Assembly (NCBI RefSeq): GCF_025263685.1
Contig: NZ_CP092109.1
Location: forward strand, 1,923,001 to 1,987,000
From: Geoalkalibacter halelectricus
GTDB taxonomy: Bacteria > Desulfobacterota > Desulfuromonadia > Desulfuromonadales > Geoalkalibacteraceae
Direction: 5' to 3'
Length of the DNA stretch: 64,000 bases
The notes beneath the pieces are model-generated. The model did no database searches, was not told the origin of the DNA, and was given only the letters and a program-made list of their open reading frames with translations. Positions within the stretch are counted from its first letter, which is position 1. Each line of letters starts with the position of its first letter. Positions 36,708-44,901 of the stretch are shown here, piece by piece. A program made the position numbers and the translations under genes.

Positions 36708-37616
36708 GGAAAAATGCCGGGGCGCGGCCGGGATGCAGGCCGGGTCGAAATTACTCACCGCCCACGTCAGGACTTCGGCGGGAGGCTCATCGGCCAGGGC
36801 GCGCGGCGGGTTCTGCCCGAGAAACTCCAACACCCGGCAGAGCAGTTGCGCGGGCCGCGCGAGGCCGGCGACGGAAGCCGGACCGTGGCGCTTGCTGATC
36901 TTTTCCCCGTCGGCCCCCAGGGCCAGGGGTAGGTGGTAATAACGCGGCGGCGCCTGGCCGAGACACTCGTAGAGATAGATCTGGCGCGGGGTCGAGCCGA
37001 GCAGGTCGGCGCCCCGCACCACCTGGTTGACGCCGGATGCGAGATCATCCACCACCACCGCGAACTGGTAGGCAAAAACCCCATCGGCGCGCCGCAGCAC
37101 GAAATCGCCCACCGCTGTGGCCAAATGCTGCTCCTGAGGGCCGCTGACCTGGTCGACGAAACACATCAGGGCCTGGGGCACACGCAGGCGCAGGGCACGC
37201 GGTCGTCGCCCCGGAGGCAAACCGGCACGGCAGGTGCCGGGATAAACCGCGCCTTCCTCGCCGACATGGGGGGCGCTGGCAAGGATTTCCTTGCGCGAGC
37301 AGCCACAGTCGAACACCAGACCCTTGGTACGCAACTCCGCCAGCGCCTCCTCGTAGACGTGCGCGCGCCGACTCTGCCAGAGGATTTCGCCGTCCCAGTG
37401 CAGACCGAAGGCTTCGAGGGTTTTGAGGATATCCGCGGCGGCGCCCGGCACCACCCGTGGTGCATCGAGATCTTCCATGCGCACCAACCAGCGCCCGCCG
37501 GCGCGGCGCGCCAGGCAGTAGCTGCCCACCGCCGCCACCAGCGAACCCACATGCAGTGGTCCGGTCGGACTGGGCGCGAAGCGGCCGACGACAGATGCTG
37601 CGGAAGCAGGATTCAT
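36705..37616 (-). CDS. gluQ: Glutamyl-Q tRNA(Asp) synthetase
   Basis: The 303-residue GluRS-like enzyme adds glutamate to queuosine of tRNA-Asp. It has only the catalytic half of GluRS: GRFAPSPTGPLHVGSLVAA holds the HIGH-like motif HVGS, and KISKRHGPAS is the KMSKS-like loop. A zinc site is made of CGCSRKE and a later Y...TCR. The anticodon-binding domain is absent, as expected. The reading frame ends at a TAA lying inside the terminal repeat of element B, so the last residues (IPAAPRHFS) may not be the original C-terminus. The ATG at 37616 has GAGGAACC upstream. Confidence 0.92.
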   Translation of the reverse strand: MNPASAASVVGRFAPSPTGPLHVGSLVAAVGSYCLARRAGGRWLVRMEDLDAPRVVPGAAADILKTLEAFGLHWDGEILWQSRRAHVYEEALAELRTKGLVFDCGCSRKEILASAPHVGEEGAVYPGTCRAGLPPGRRPRALRLRVPQALMCFVDQVSGPQEQHLATAVGDFVLRRADGVFAYQFAVVVDDLASGVNQVVRGADLLGSTPRQIYLYECLGQAPPRYYHLPLALGADGEKISKRHGPASVAGLARPAQLLCRVLEFLGQNPPRALADEPPAEVLTWAVSNFDPACIPAAPRHFS

Positions 37617-37635
37617 GGTTCCTCGGGTCTCTTCA

Positions 37636-37727
37636 AGGAGGCTGTCGGACGATCCGGGCCGCAGCGAAAATTTGGATGTTTGGTCCGGATTTGCAGCCGG
37701 CTCATGGATAGCCTGCCAGCCTCCTAG
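37636..37727. mobile_element. MITE-like element A, internally deleted copy
   Basis: The copy is about 92 bp. Its left end AGGAGGCTGTCGGAC and right end GGATAGCCTGCCAGCCTCCTAG match element A at 1814-1982 with a few changes (right end 37706-37727, given in part). The middle lacks about 77 bp, and the junction falls at the repeated word CCGGATT that flanks the missing part in the full copy, so the deletion probably arose by recombination or slippage between those words. Confidence 0.75.
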
Positions 37728-37890
37728 TGCCCCGTGAGGTTAGTCGTGTCGAATAATTCTGAGATATTTTTGGTGCTGGCAAGGCGTCGCCAACGCAGGC
37801 CTAGCCGTGCGCTAAGTCAAGTTGGCGCAACGCAGGCAGCGCCAAAAATAGCCGGAATTAGAAGACAGGACTAGCCGCACGGGGCACTAG
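37724..37890. mobile_element. MITE-like element C, abutting element A
   Basis: The 167-bp element has imperfect terminal inverted repeats of about 24 bases: CTAGTGCCCCGTGAGGTTAG on the left and the complement of CTAGTGCCCCGTGCGGCTAG on the right. A second inverted pair, TATTTTTGGTGCTG and CAGCGCCAAAAATA, lies inside. It shares the CTAG at its left end with the right end of element A. No reading frame is present. Confidence 0.7.
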
Positions 37891-37971
37891 GTACCGACAA
37901 CACCGGCATCTTGCCGCCGCGCCAAGATCCTGTCAAGCCCCCCTGCCACCCGGACCTAAACCTTGAAAAAC

Positions 37972-38000
37972 TTGACAAAATCAGCCGGGGCGGGTATCCA
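37972..38000 (+). promoter_or_regulatory. Candidate sigma-70 promoter of the Rrf2 gene
   Basis: TTGACA (37972-37977), a 17-base spacer, and TATCCA (37995-38000) precede the GTG start by 38 bases. Confidence 0.5.
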
Positions 38001-38037
38001 TAACCCAAGCGGTTAACAATCCAGGGAGAAAGCTAAG

Positions 38038-38499
38038 GTGCTTATTACGCGCGCGACCGAATACGCCATCCGGGCGGTCCTTTACTTGGCCAAGCAACCC
38101 GCGGGTGAAATTGTCCTGAAGAAAGACATCTGCCAGACCCAGGACATCACTCCGGCGTTTCTCACCAAAATCCTGCAACCGCTCATCAAGGCGGGCATCG
38201 TCGGCTCGCAACGCGGGGTCGGCGGCGGCTTTTACCTGGCTCGCTCCCCCGAGCGCATCACCCTGCTCGATGTGGTCGAAGCCGAGGAGGGCCCGATCTA
38301 CATCAACCAGTGCCTGATGGGTGAAGGCTCGTGCGCGCGCGATGTCTTCTGTCCGGTGCATGGTGCCTGGCGCCACATCCGCGACGAGATGACGCGCGTA
38401 CTTGCCGAATATACTTTCGCGCGCCTGTCGGCCATGGAGAGCGAAAACCTCGGCGCGCGCCTGCCCCTGCAAAACCTCTCTCCGCCACCGGCGCCCTGA
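38038..38499 (+). CDS. Rrf2-family transcriptional regulator, probable regulator of sulfur assimilation
   Basis: The 153-residue regulator starts with GTG (MLITRATEYAIRAVLYLA), preceded by GGGAGAAAG. The winged helix (about 1-80) includes TPAFLTKILQPLIKAGIV and GSQRGVGGGFYLAR, the DNA-binding wing. After it come three cysteines, QCLMGEGSCARDVFCPVH, in the place where IscR/NsrR-type proteins bind an Fe-S cluster. It is the first gene before the assimilatory sulfate genes on the same strand, though a terminator separates them. Control of those genes in response to Fe-S or cysteine status is inferred from position. Confidence 0.88.
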   Translation: MLITRATEYAIRAVLYLAKQPAGEIVLKKDICQTQDITPAFLTKILQPLIKAGIVGSQRGVGGGFYLARSPERITLLDVVEAEEGPIYINQCLMGEGSCARDVFCPVHGAWRHIRDEMTRVLAEYTFARLSAMESENLGARLPLQNLSPPPAP

Positions 38500-38527
38500 T
38501 CCCCCTCCCCAGCCGATAAAGTCTTTG

Positions 38528-38562
38528 ATGGCCGCGCCCAACGAGGGGTGCGGCCATTTTTA
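38528..38562 (+). terminator. Intrinsic terminator of the Rrf2 gene
   Basis: ATGGCCGCGCCC pairs with GGGTGCGGCCAT around a short loop and is followed by TTTTTA. It ends the Rrf2 transcript before the cys promoter. Confidence 0.8.
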
Positions 38563-38819
38563 TGCCCGCAAAAAAACCCCGGACACTAGGAGGGAAAGCT
38601 GTCCAGGGCAAAGGAAGGCCGCATGTGGCCTTCACCAATGTTCTTTGTTTGTATCTGTATTATACTCCAACCCGACCTCGGGTCAAACGCCCGCGCGTCG
38701 CTTTTTCCGCACCCAGAACCCGCCGCTGCGCACCCCTCAAATAAATCCCCCGCCGCTTACTGCACAAATTTTATAAACTTCCAAAAAACAATTTCCCGAT
38801 TTTTGTGTAAGTTTTTTTC

Positions 38820-38848
38820 TTGACAATTCCTCAGCTGCTCAATATGAT
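38820..38848 (+). promoter_or_regulatory. Strong sigma-70 promoter of the sulfate-assimilation operon
   Basis: TTGACA (38820-38825) and TATGAT (38843-38848) are separated by exactly 17 bases, about 50 bases before the cysH start. This is the best sigma-70 match in the window. Confidence 0.75.
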
Positions 38849-38899
38849 TTAGCAGAAATCCGGTCAACTTTAAAAACAGGCTTTACCAAGGAGACGCTT

Positions 38900-39604
38900 G
38901 TGAATCAAAGCACCGCCAGCCTTCCCCAGCTCAGCGACCAGCACTCGCCCCAGGCGATCCTGCGCGCCGGCCTGCAAGCCGCGGGCGGCCCCGTCGCCCT
39001 GGCCTGCTCCTTCAGCGTGGAGGACGTGGTGATCATCGATCTGCTGCAGGAGGTGGCCCCCGCCACGCCCATCTTCGCCCTGGATACCGGACGCCTCAAC
39101 GAGGAAACCTACGAGACCGCCGAGGCGGTGCGCGAGCGCTACGGGGTGCACATCGACTGGTACTTTCCTGAGCGCGCGGCCGTGGAACAACTGGAACGCG
39201 ACAAGGGGCTGTTTTCCTTCCGCGAGAGCCTGGAGAACCGCAAGGAATGCTGTCGCATCCGCAAGGTCGAACCCCTGGGGCGCGCCCTGGCCGGGCTCTC
39301 CGGCTGGATCACCGGCCTGCGCCGCGAGCAGAGCGTTACCCGTGATGCCCTTGAACCCCTGGAGATTGACGCCGCCCACGGCGGCATCCTCAAGATCAAC
39401 CCCCTGGCCTTCTGGAGCAGCGCCCAGGTGTGGGAGTACGCCGAGCGCCGGCGCATCCCGGTCAACCGCCTGCACCGCCAGGGCTACCCCTCCATCGGCT
39501 GCGCCCCCTGCACCCGCGCCGTGCAACCCGGCGAGGACGAGCGCGCCGGGCGTTGGTGGTGGGAAAACCCCGAACACAAGGAATGCGGCCTGCACCGCCG
39601 GTGA
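38900..39604 (+). CDS. cysH: Assimilatory adenylylsulfate (APS) reductase, CysH family
   Basis: The 234-residue enzyme reduces APS to sulfite. It carries the paired cysteines ENRKECCRIRK (Cys117, Cys118) and CAPC (Cys201, Cys204) that bind a [4Fe-4S] cluster, marking the APS-type rather than the PAPS-type enzyme. The redox-active Cys is in KECGLH near the C-terminus (Cys229). The PP-loop nucleotide site is ACSFSVEDVVI. It starts with GTG at 38900 after AAGGAG. It is the first gene of cysH-cysD-cysN-sir-cysK. Confidence 0.95.
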   Translation: MNQSTASLPQLSDQHSPQAILRAGLQAAGGPVALACSFSVEDVVIIDLLQEVAPATPIFALDTGRLNEETYETAEAVRERYGVHIDWYFPERAAVEQLERDKGLFSFRESLENRKECCRIRKVEPLGRALAGLSGWITGLRREQSVTRDALEPLEIDAAHGGILKINPLAFWSSAQVWEYAERRRIPVNRLHRQGYPSIGCAPCTRAVQPGEDERAGRWWWENPEHKECGLHRR

Positions 39605-39626
39605 CGAAAACGCCGCCGGGCATGGC

Positions 39627-39674
39627 GTAGGGGCGAGGCGCGTCCGCCCAGGGCGCACGTCGGTGCGCCCCTAC
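39627..39674. repeat. REP-like palindromic repeat, copy 4
   Basis: The unit runs from GTAGGGGCGAGGCGCG to CGGTGCGCCCCTAC and lies between cysH and cysD. Confidence 0.75.
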
Positions 39675-39694
39675 GGAACCCATCTGGAGGATTC

Positions 39695-40591
39695 ATGCTG
39701 ACCCATTTGAAACAGCTCGAAGCCGAGAGCATCCATATCATGCGCGAGGTCGCCGCCGAGTTCGAAAACCCGGTGATGCTCTACTCCATCGGCAAGGATT
39801 CGGCGGTCATGCTGCACCTGGCGCGCAAGGCTTTTTTCCCCGCGCGCCCGCCCTTTCCCCTGCTGCATGTGGACACCACCTGGAAATTCCGCGAGATGAT
39901 CGAATTTCGCGACCGCATGGCCCACGAGGGCGGCTTTGACCTGCTGGTGCACATCAACGAGGAAGGCGTGCGCCAGGGCATCGGCCCTTTCAGCCACGGC
40001 TCGGCGGTGCATACCGATGTGATGAAAACCGAAGCCCTCAAGCAGGCCCTCGATAAATACAAGTTCGACGCGGCCTTCGGCGGCGCGCGCCGCGACGAGG
40101 AGAAATCCCGCGCCAAGGAGCGCATCTTCTCGTTCCGCAGCGCCAGCCACCGCTGGGATCCCAAGAGCCAGCGCCCCGAGCTGTGGAACATCTATAATGC
40201 CCGCGTCAACCCGGGCGAGAGCATCCGCGCCTTCCCCTTGTCCAACTGGACGGAGCTCGACATCTGGCAGTACATCTACCTGGAGAACATCCCCATCGTG
40301 CCCCTCTACTACGCCAAGGAGCGCCCGGTGGTGGAGCGCGACGGCATGCTCCTGCTGGTCGACGACGAGCGCCTGGAACTCAGGCCCGGCGAAAAGATCG
40401 AGATGAAATCGGTACGCTTCCGCACCCTGGGCTGCTATCCCCTGACCGCCGCGGTGGAATCCACCGCCGCCACCCTGCCCGAGATCATCCAGGAGATGCT
40501 GCTGACCCGCACCTCCGAACGCCAGGGCCGCGTCATCGACCACGACTCGGCCGGGTCCATGGAAAAGAAAAAGCAGGAGGGATATTTCTGA
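39695..40591 (+). CDS. cysD: Sulfate adenylyltransferase subunit 2 CysD
   Basis: The 298-residue catalytic subunit of ATP sulfurylase makes APS from sulfate and ATP. It has the PP-loop [18 protein letters not shown], the [17 protein letters not shown] block and [11 protein letters not shown]. It overlaps the cysN start codon by one base (TGATG), so the two subunits are made together. ATG 39695 has TCTGGAGGA upstream. Confidence 0.97.
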   Translation: MLTHLKQLEAESIHIMREVAAEFENPVMLYSIGKDSAVMLHLARKAFFPARPPFPLLHVDTTWKFREMIEFRDRMAHEGGFDLLVHINEEGVRQGIGPFSHGSAVHTDVMKTEALKQALDKYKFDAAFGGARRDEEKSRAKERIFSFRSASHRWDPKSQRPELWNIYNARVNPGESIRAFPLSNWTELDIWQYIYLENIPIVPLYYAKERPVVERDGMLLLVDDERLELRPGEKIEMKSVRFRTLGCYPLTAAVESTAATLPEIIQEMLLTRTSERQGRVIDHDSAGSMEKKKQEGYF

Positions 40592-42318
40592 TGGCTCACC
40601 AATCCGATCTCATCGCCAACGACATCCTCGCCTACCTCAAGCAACAGGAGGAAAAGGGCCTGCTGCGCTTCATCACCTGCGGCAGCGTCGACGACGGCAA
40701 GAGCACCCTCATCGGCCGGCTGCTGTGGGATTCGAAGATGGTCTTCGAGGATCAGCTCGCCTCCCTGGAGGCCGACAGCCGCAAGGTCGGCACCCAGGGG
40801 GAAAACATCGACTACGCCCTACTCCTCGACGGCCTGCAGGCCGAACGCGAGCAGGGCATCACCATCGATGTGGCCTACCGCTTCTTCTCCACCGACAAGC
40901 GTAAATTCATCGTCGCCGACACCCCCGGCCACGAGCAGTACACGCGCAACATGGTGACCGGCGCCTCCACCGCTCAGGTGGCGATCATTCTCATCGACGC
41001 GCGCAAGGGCGTGCTCACCCAGACGCGGCGCCACAGCTACCTGGCCTCCCTGGTGGGCATCCGCCACGTGGTGTTGGCCATCAACAAGATGGACCTGGTC
41101 GATTACCGCGAGGAGCGCTTCAACGAGATTCTCGACGACTACCGCAAATTCGCCGCCTCCCTGGGCTTCGCGGAGATCCGCCCGATTCCCATCTCGGCGC
41201 TCAACGGCGACAACGTCATTACGCCGAGCAGCGCCACCCCCTGGTATCAGGGCCCGCCGCTGCTCGAATACCTGGAAACCGTGCAGGTGCCCGACAATGC
41301 CCAGGGCAAACCGTTTCGCATGCGCGTGCAGTGGGTCAATCGCCCCAACCTCGATTTTCGCGGGTTCTGCGGTACAATTGCCGCGGGCGCCATTCATCCT
41401 GGCGATGAAGTGGAAGTCACCTCGTCGGGACAAAAAAGCCGCGTGGCGCGTATCGTCACCTTTGACGGCGATCTGCCGCGTGCCCTGGCCGGCCAGGCCG
41501 TGACCCTGACCCTGGAGGACGAAATCGACATCAGCCGCGGCGACACTCTGGCCACGCCCGAGGATCGCCCGCACCACGCCGACCATTTCGAGGCCAAGCT
41601 GGTGTGGCTGCATGAAGAGCCACTGTTGCCGGGGCGCAGCTATCTGCTCAAGGCCGGCTCTTCCACCGCTCCCGCACAGGTCGTCGACCTCAAGTTCAAG
41701 GTCAACGTCAACACCCTGCAGCAGGAAAGCGGCGGCAAACTCGCCCTCAACGAAATCGGCGTGTGCGGTCTAAGTACCGCCAAACCCATCTCCTTTGATT
41801 CCTATCGGGAGAATCGCGCCACCGGCAGCTTCATTCTCATCGACCGGCTGACCAACGCCACCGTCGGCGCGGGCATGATCCACCAGCCCCTGCTGGATTC
41901 ACGCAGCCACTGGCAGACCATCGAAGTCAGCCGGGAGAGCCGCGCCGCACTCAAAGGCCAGACGGCCCGGGTGCTGTGGTTCAGCGGCGCTCAGGCAAGC
42001 GGCCTTGCCGTCTTCACGGAGAAGAAGCTGCACAGCATCGGGCGCCACGCTATGCGCCTAAGCGTGCAGCATTTGGAAGGCGAGGCCCTTGGCGCCACCA
42101 TCCAGGTGCTCCTCGACGCCGGATTGATCGTGCTGATCGATGGAACCGCCGCCGCTGCCGCGCAAATTCGCGACCGCTTCGCGGACGATGAATTCTTCCA
42201 GATCCACCTCGCCGCCGGACAAGAGCCGGCGCCGGAACAGGCCGCGCTGATTCTGAGCGAGGAACTGGGCGCGCCGACGGAACTGGCCGAGCGCCTGGTG
42301 CGGGAATTGGATCTGTAG
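40591..42318 (+). CDS. cysN: Sulfate adenylyltransferase subunit 1 CysN with degenerate APS-kinase-like C-terminus
   Basis: Residues 1 to about 455 form the EF-Tu-like GTPase that drives APS synthesis: P-loop [10 protein letters not shown], switch [11 protein letters not shown] and NKMD. After it comes a 115-residue tail (about 461-575) that begins [10 protein letters not shown] and includes [10 protein letters not shown] and [12 protein letters not shown]. These are the landmarks of an APS kinase (CysC) domain as in CysNC fusions (VLWFTGLSGAGKST, EKKLHxxGxH, DAGLIVLxx), but the P-loop lysine and serine/threonine are gone and the middle is shortened. The tail is therefore probably not a kinase. 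The TAG stop lies inside an intergenic repeat. GTP hydrolysis coupled to CysD is expected to be normal. Confidence 0.93.
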   Translation: MAHQSDLIANDILAYLKQQEEKGLLRFITCGSVDDGKSTLIGRLLWDSKMVFEDQLASLEADSRKVGTQGENIDYALLLDGLQAEREQGITIDVAYRFFSTDKRKFIVADTPGHEQYTRNMVTGASTAQVAIILIDARKGVLTQTRRHSYLASLVGIRHVVLAINKMDLVDYREERFNEILDDYRKFAASLGFAEIRPIPISALNGDNVITPSSATPWYQGPPLLEYLETVQVPDNAQGKPFRMRVQWVNRPNLDFRGFCGTIAAGAIHPGDEVEVTSSGQKSRVARIVTFDGDLPRALAGQAVTLTLEDEIDISRGDTLATPEDRPHHADHFEAKLVWLHEEPLLPGRSYLLKAGSSTAPAQVVDLKFKVNVNTLQQESGGKLALNEIGVCGLSTAKPISFDSYRENRATGSFILIDRLTNATVGAGMIHQPLLDSRSHWQTIEVSRESRAALKGQTARVLWFSGAQASGLAVFTEKKLHSIGRHAMRLSVQHLEGEALGATIQVLLDAGLIVLIDGTAAAAAQIRDRFADDEFFQIHLAAGQEPAPEQAALILSEELGAPTELAERLVRELDL

Positions 42319-42365
42319 GGGCGTGGCCATGCCTCGCCCAGGGCGACCCAGCGGGTCGCCCCTAC
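42315..42365. repeat. REP-like palindromic repeat, copy 5 (contains the cysN stop)
   Basis: The unit runs from GTAGGGGCGTGGCCATGCC to GGGTCGCCCCTAC. The cysN stop codon TAG is the second to fourth base of the unit. Confidence 0.75.
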
Positions 42366-42386
42366 GACGCCGTGCCAAATGAACAT

Positions 42387-42414
42387 GCAAGGGCGCAGCA
42401 TGCTGCGCCCCTAC
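42387..42414. repeat. REP-like palindromic half unit, copy 6
   Basis: GGGCGCAGCATGCTGCGCCC is a perfect palindrome followed by CTAC, the end of the same family. It lies just before the sulfite reductase start. Confidence 0.65.
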
Positions 42415-42444
42415 CCCAGGATAATCATTCAAGGATTTCTTTTC

Positions 42445-43764
42445 ATGGCTGAAGATACAACTTCGCAACCCGCCGTCGACTTTCACCAACTGCGCCTCGA
42501 CGGCGTCTACCGCATGAACGACGCCGATGAGCTGATGCTGCGCATCAAGGTGCCCGCCGGGGTGCTGTCCGTGGAGCAGGCCCTCAAGGCGGCCGAGCTG
42601 GCCGAGCGTTATGCCGGAGCACGCCTGCATCTGACCACGCGCGGCAGCATCGAGCTGCACCGCGTGCGCCACAGCGATCTGGCCGCCATCGGCCGTGGTC
42701 TTGCGGCGGTGGGGCTGACCAGCCGCGGGGCGTGCGGCGGCGCGGTGCGCGGCATTGCCTGCAGCACCAGCTTCTCCCCCAACTTCGCGCTCACGCAATC
42801 CCTCGCGCGGCGTCTGCACCGGCACTTCGCCGGCAACCCCCACTTCGAGGGCCTGCCGAAAAAATTCAAGATCGCCGTGGAAGACGGCTACAGGGGTGCG
42901 CGCCACCTGATTCAAGATGTCGGCCTGGTGCTCGTCGCCGTCACGGAAGGTGAAGCCCGCTACGATGTGTGGGTCGGCGGTGGTCTCGGCCGTGAGCCCC
43001 AAGCCGCGCTCAAGCTTGAGGAACAGGTGGCCGAGGCGCATTTGCTGCCCCTGGTGGAGGCGGTGGTGCGCACCTACGCCCGTCACACCCCGGCGGGCAA
43101 GCGCCTCAAGCACCTGCTGCGCCTGGTCGGCGAAGAGACTTTTTGCCGGCTGCTGCAAGACGAACTCGCCACCCGCCCCCGCACCCTGGCGCCCGGCGGC
43201 CTCGATGCCGCACCGGCGCCACCCGCCGCCACGCCCCCCGTCACCGCGGGGATTTTCGCCGGCGACCTGGATGCCGCCCTGTTGCGCAAACTGGCGGGAT
43301 TGGCGCGCAGCTACGCCGGCGGCTACCTGGCCATCACCGCGGATCAAAATCTGGCTTTCTCGCCCTTCAACACCGAGGACCGCGTTGCGCTCCTGGAAAA
43401 GCTCGCCGCCGCCGGCCTGCGCGGCGACACGCCGCAGGAGCAAACCACCCTGCGGGTGTGCGTCGGCAATCACGCCTGCCGCATGGGGCTTTCGCCGACC
43501 CGCGAAGTGGCGCAGGGGATGCTCAAGGCCATGCCGGACCAGGCACGCACCCTGAGTTGGGCCATCTCCGGCTGCCCCAACAGTTGCAGTCAGGCGCAAC
43601 TGGCCGATTTCGGGGTCGTCACCAGCCGCTTGGTCAAGGAGGAGGATGGCGAGCGCCGGCCGCGCTTTGACCTCTATCAACGCCAGGGCGCCCAATTGGG
43701 CGAGAAGATTCGGGAAGGGTTGACTCAGGCGGAACTCATGGAAGCCGTTTCGCAATCAGCTTAA
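42445..43764 (+). CDS. Siroheme sulfite/nitrite reductase-family protein, probable assimilatory sulfite reductase
   Basis: The 439-residue protein has two ferredoxin-like half domains. The first contains LHLTTRGSIELHRV and SRGACGGAVRGIACS. The second contains the siroheme/[4Fe-4S] ligands CVGNHACRMG and SGCPNSCSQAQ (C-x5-C and C-x3-C). Its place between cysN and cysK, and the lack of any nitrite-reductase partner, point to reduction of sulfite to sulfide. It is shorter than CysI (about 570 residues), as in single-subunit proteins of this group. ATG 42445 has AAGGA upstream. Confidence 0.87.
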   Translation: MAEDTTSQPAVDFHQLRLDGVYRMNDADELMLRIKVPAGVLSVEQALKAAELAERYAGARLHLTTRGSIELHRVRHSDLAAIGRGLAAVGLTSRGACGGAVRGIACSTSFSPNFALTQSLARRLHRHFAGNPHFEGLPKKFKIAVEDGYRGARHLIQDVGLVLVAVTEGEARYDVWVGGGLGREPQAALKLEEQVAEAHLLPLVEAVVRTYARHTPAGKRLKHLLRLVGEETFCRLLQDELATRPRTLAPGGLDAAPAPPAATPPVTAGIFAGDLDAALLRKLAGLARSYAGGYLAITADQNLAFSPFNTEDRVALLEKLAAAGLRGDTPQEQTTLRVCVGNHACRMGLSPTREVAQGMLKAMPDQARTLSWAISGCPNSCSQAQLADFGVVTSRLVKEEDGERRPRFDLYQRQGAQLGEKIREGLTQAELMEAVSQSA

Positions 43765-43777
43765 ATCGAAAAGATCG

Positions 43778-43826
43778 GTATCTATTTACCCGGTGGGGGG
43801 TTGCGACCCCATGCTGAACAGCTACG
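43778..43826. repeat. Dispersed intergenic repeat, copy 3 (before cysK)
   Basis: This copy reads TATTTACCCGGTGGGGGGTT then GCGACCCCATGCTGAACAG and CTAC, matching copies at 1318-1367 and 13845-13885. It leads directly into the cysK leader. Confidence 0.6.
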
Positions 43827-43866
43827 AAGATCGGCCCTTGCCGATCCCAGCCAAGGAGATGACAAC

Positions 43867-44820
43867 ATGGCCAAAATTTACGACGACAATTCCCTCAGCA
43901 TCGGCCGCACTCCCCTGGTGCGCCTCAACCACATCGTCCCGGGCGGCGCCAGAGTTCTCGGCAAGATCGAGGGGCGCAACCCCGCCTATTCGGTCAAGTG
44001 CCGCATCGGCGCTTCCATGATCTGGGACGCCGAGCAGAAAGGCCTGCTCGGGCCGGGCAAGGAAATCGTCGAGCCGACCAGTGGCAACACCGGCATCGCC
44101 CTGGCCTTTGTCGCCGCCGCGCGCGGTATTCCCATCACCCTGACCATGCCCGAAACCATGAGTATCGAACGGCGCAAGGTGCTCAAGGCCTTCGGCGCCA
44201 ACCTGATCCTCACCCCCGGCGCCAAGGGCATGAGCGGTGCCGTGGCGGCCGCCGAGGAGCTGGCGGCCTCCGACCCCAACCGCTACGTGCTGCTGCATCA
44301 GTTCAAGAATCCCGCCAATCCGGCGATTCACGAGCAGACCACCGGCCCGGAAATCTGGGAGGATACCGAGGGCGCCATCGACGTCCTGGTCTCCGGGGTC
44401 GGCACCGGCGGCACCATCACCGGGGTGTCGCGCTACATCAAGAACACCAAGGGCAAAAAAATCCTCTCGGTGGCGGTGGAGCCCGTCGACAGCCCGGTGA
44501 TCAGTCAAAAAGTCTCCGGCGCCGAACTCAAGCCCGGCCCCCACAAGATTCAAGGCATCGGCGCGGGCTTCATCCCCGACACCCTGGATCTGTCCATGGT
44601 CGATCAAGTGGAGCAGGTGAGCAACGATGAGGCCATCGACTATGCCCGGCGCCTGGCCAAGGAAGAAGGCATCCTCGCCGGCATCTCCTGCGGCGCGGCC
44701 GTGGCCGCTGCGGCGCGCCTGGCGGTGAAACCTGAATTCAAGGACAAGACCATCGTCGTGGTGTTGCCCGACTCGGGCGAGCGCTACCTGACCAGCGTGC
44801 TGTTCGAAGGCCTGGTGTAA
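43867..44820 (+). CDS. cysK: Cysteine synthase A
   Basis: The 317-residue PLP enzyme makes cysteine from O-acetylserine and sulfide. The PLP lysine is in [11 protein letters not shown], the substrate loop is [13 protein letters not shown], and the phosphate cradle is [16 protein letters not shown]. It is the last gene of the sulfate operon. ATG 43867 has AAGGAG nine bases upstream; an upstream in-frame start at 43801 lies in the repeat and is not used. A strong terminator follows. Confidence 0.97.
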   Translation: MAKIYDDNSLSIGRTPLVRLNHIVPGGARVLGKIEGRNPAYSVKCRIGASMIWDAEQKGLLGPGKEIVEPTSGNTGIALAFVAAARGIPITLTMPETMSIERRKVLKAFGANLILTPGAKGMSGAVAAAEELAASDPNRYVLLHQFKNPANPAIHEQTTGPEIWEDTEGAIDVLVSGVGTGGTITGVSRYIKNTKGKKILSVAVEPVDSPVISQKVSGAELKPGPHKIQGIGAGFIPDTLDLSMVDQVEQVSNDEAIDYARRLAKEEGILAGISCGAAVAAAARLAVKPEFKDKTIVVVLPDSGERYLTSVLFEGLV

Positions 44821-44827
44821 GACTCCC

Positions 44828-44868
44828 TAAGGCGGCGGAGAGGAACTGCGCTCCTCTCCGCCGCTTAC
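44828..44868. terminator. Strong hairpin terminator after cysK
   Basis: TAAGGCGGCGGAGAGGA pairs with TCCTCTCCGCCGCTTA around a short loop. It ends the cys operon and lies close to the 3' end of the convergent fusion gene, so it may serve both strands. Confidence 0.65.
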
Positions 44869-44901
44869 ACAAACCCTTCTCTACCTGCGCTCCTCGCCCT
44901 T

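Larger units (their letters stand above)
38500..38899. other. Intergenic region between the Rrf2 gene and the sulfate operon
   Basis: The left part holds the terminator at 38528-38562. The right part (38750-38850) is A/T-rich and contains the cys promoter. No gene is convincing in this 400-base gap. Confidence 0.5.
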
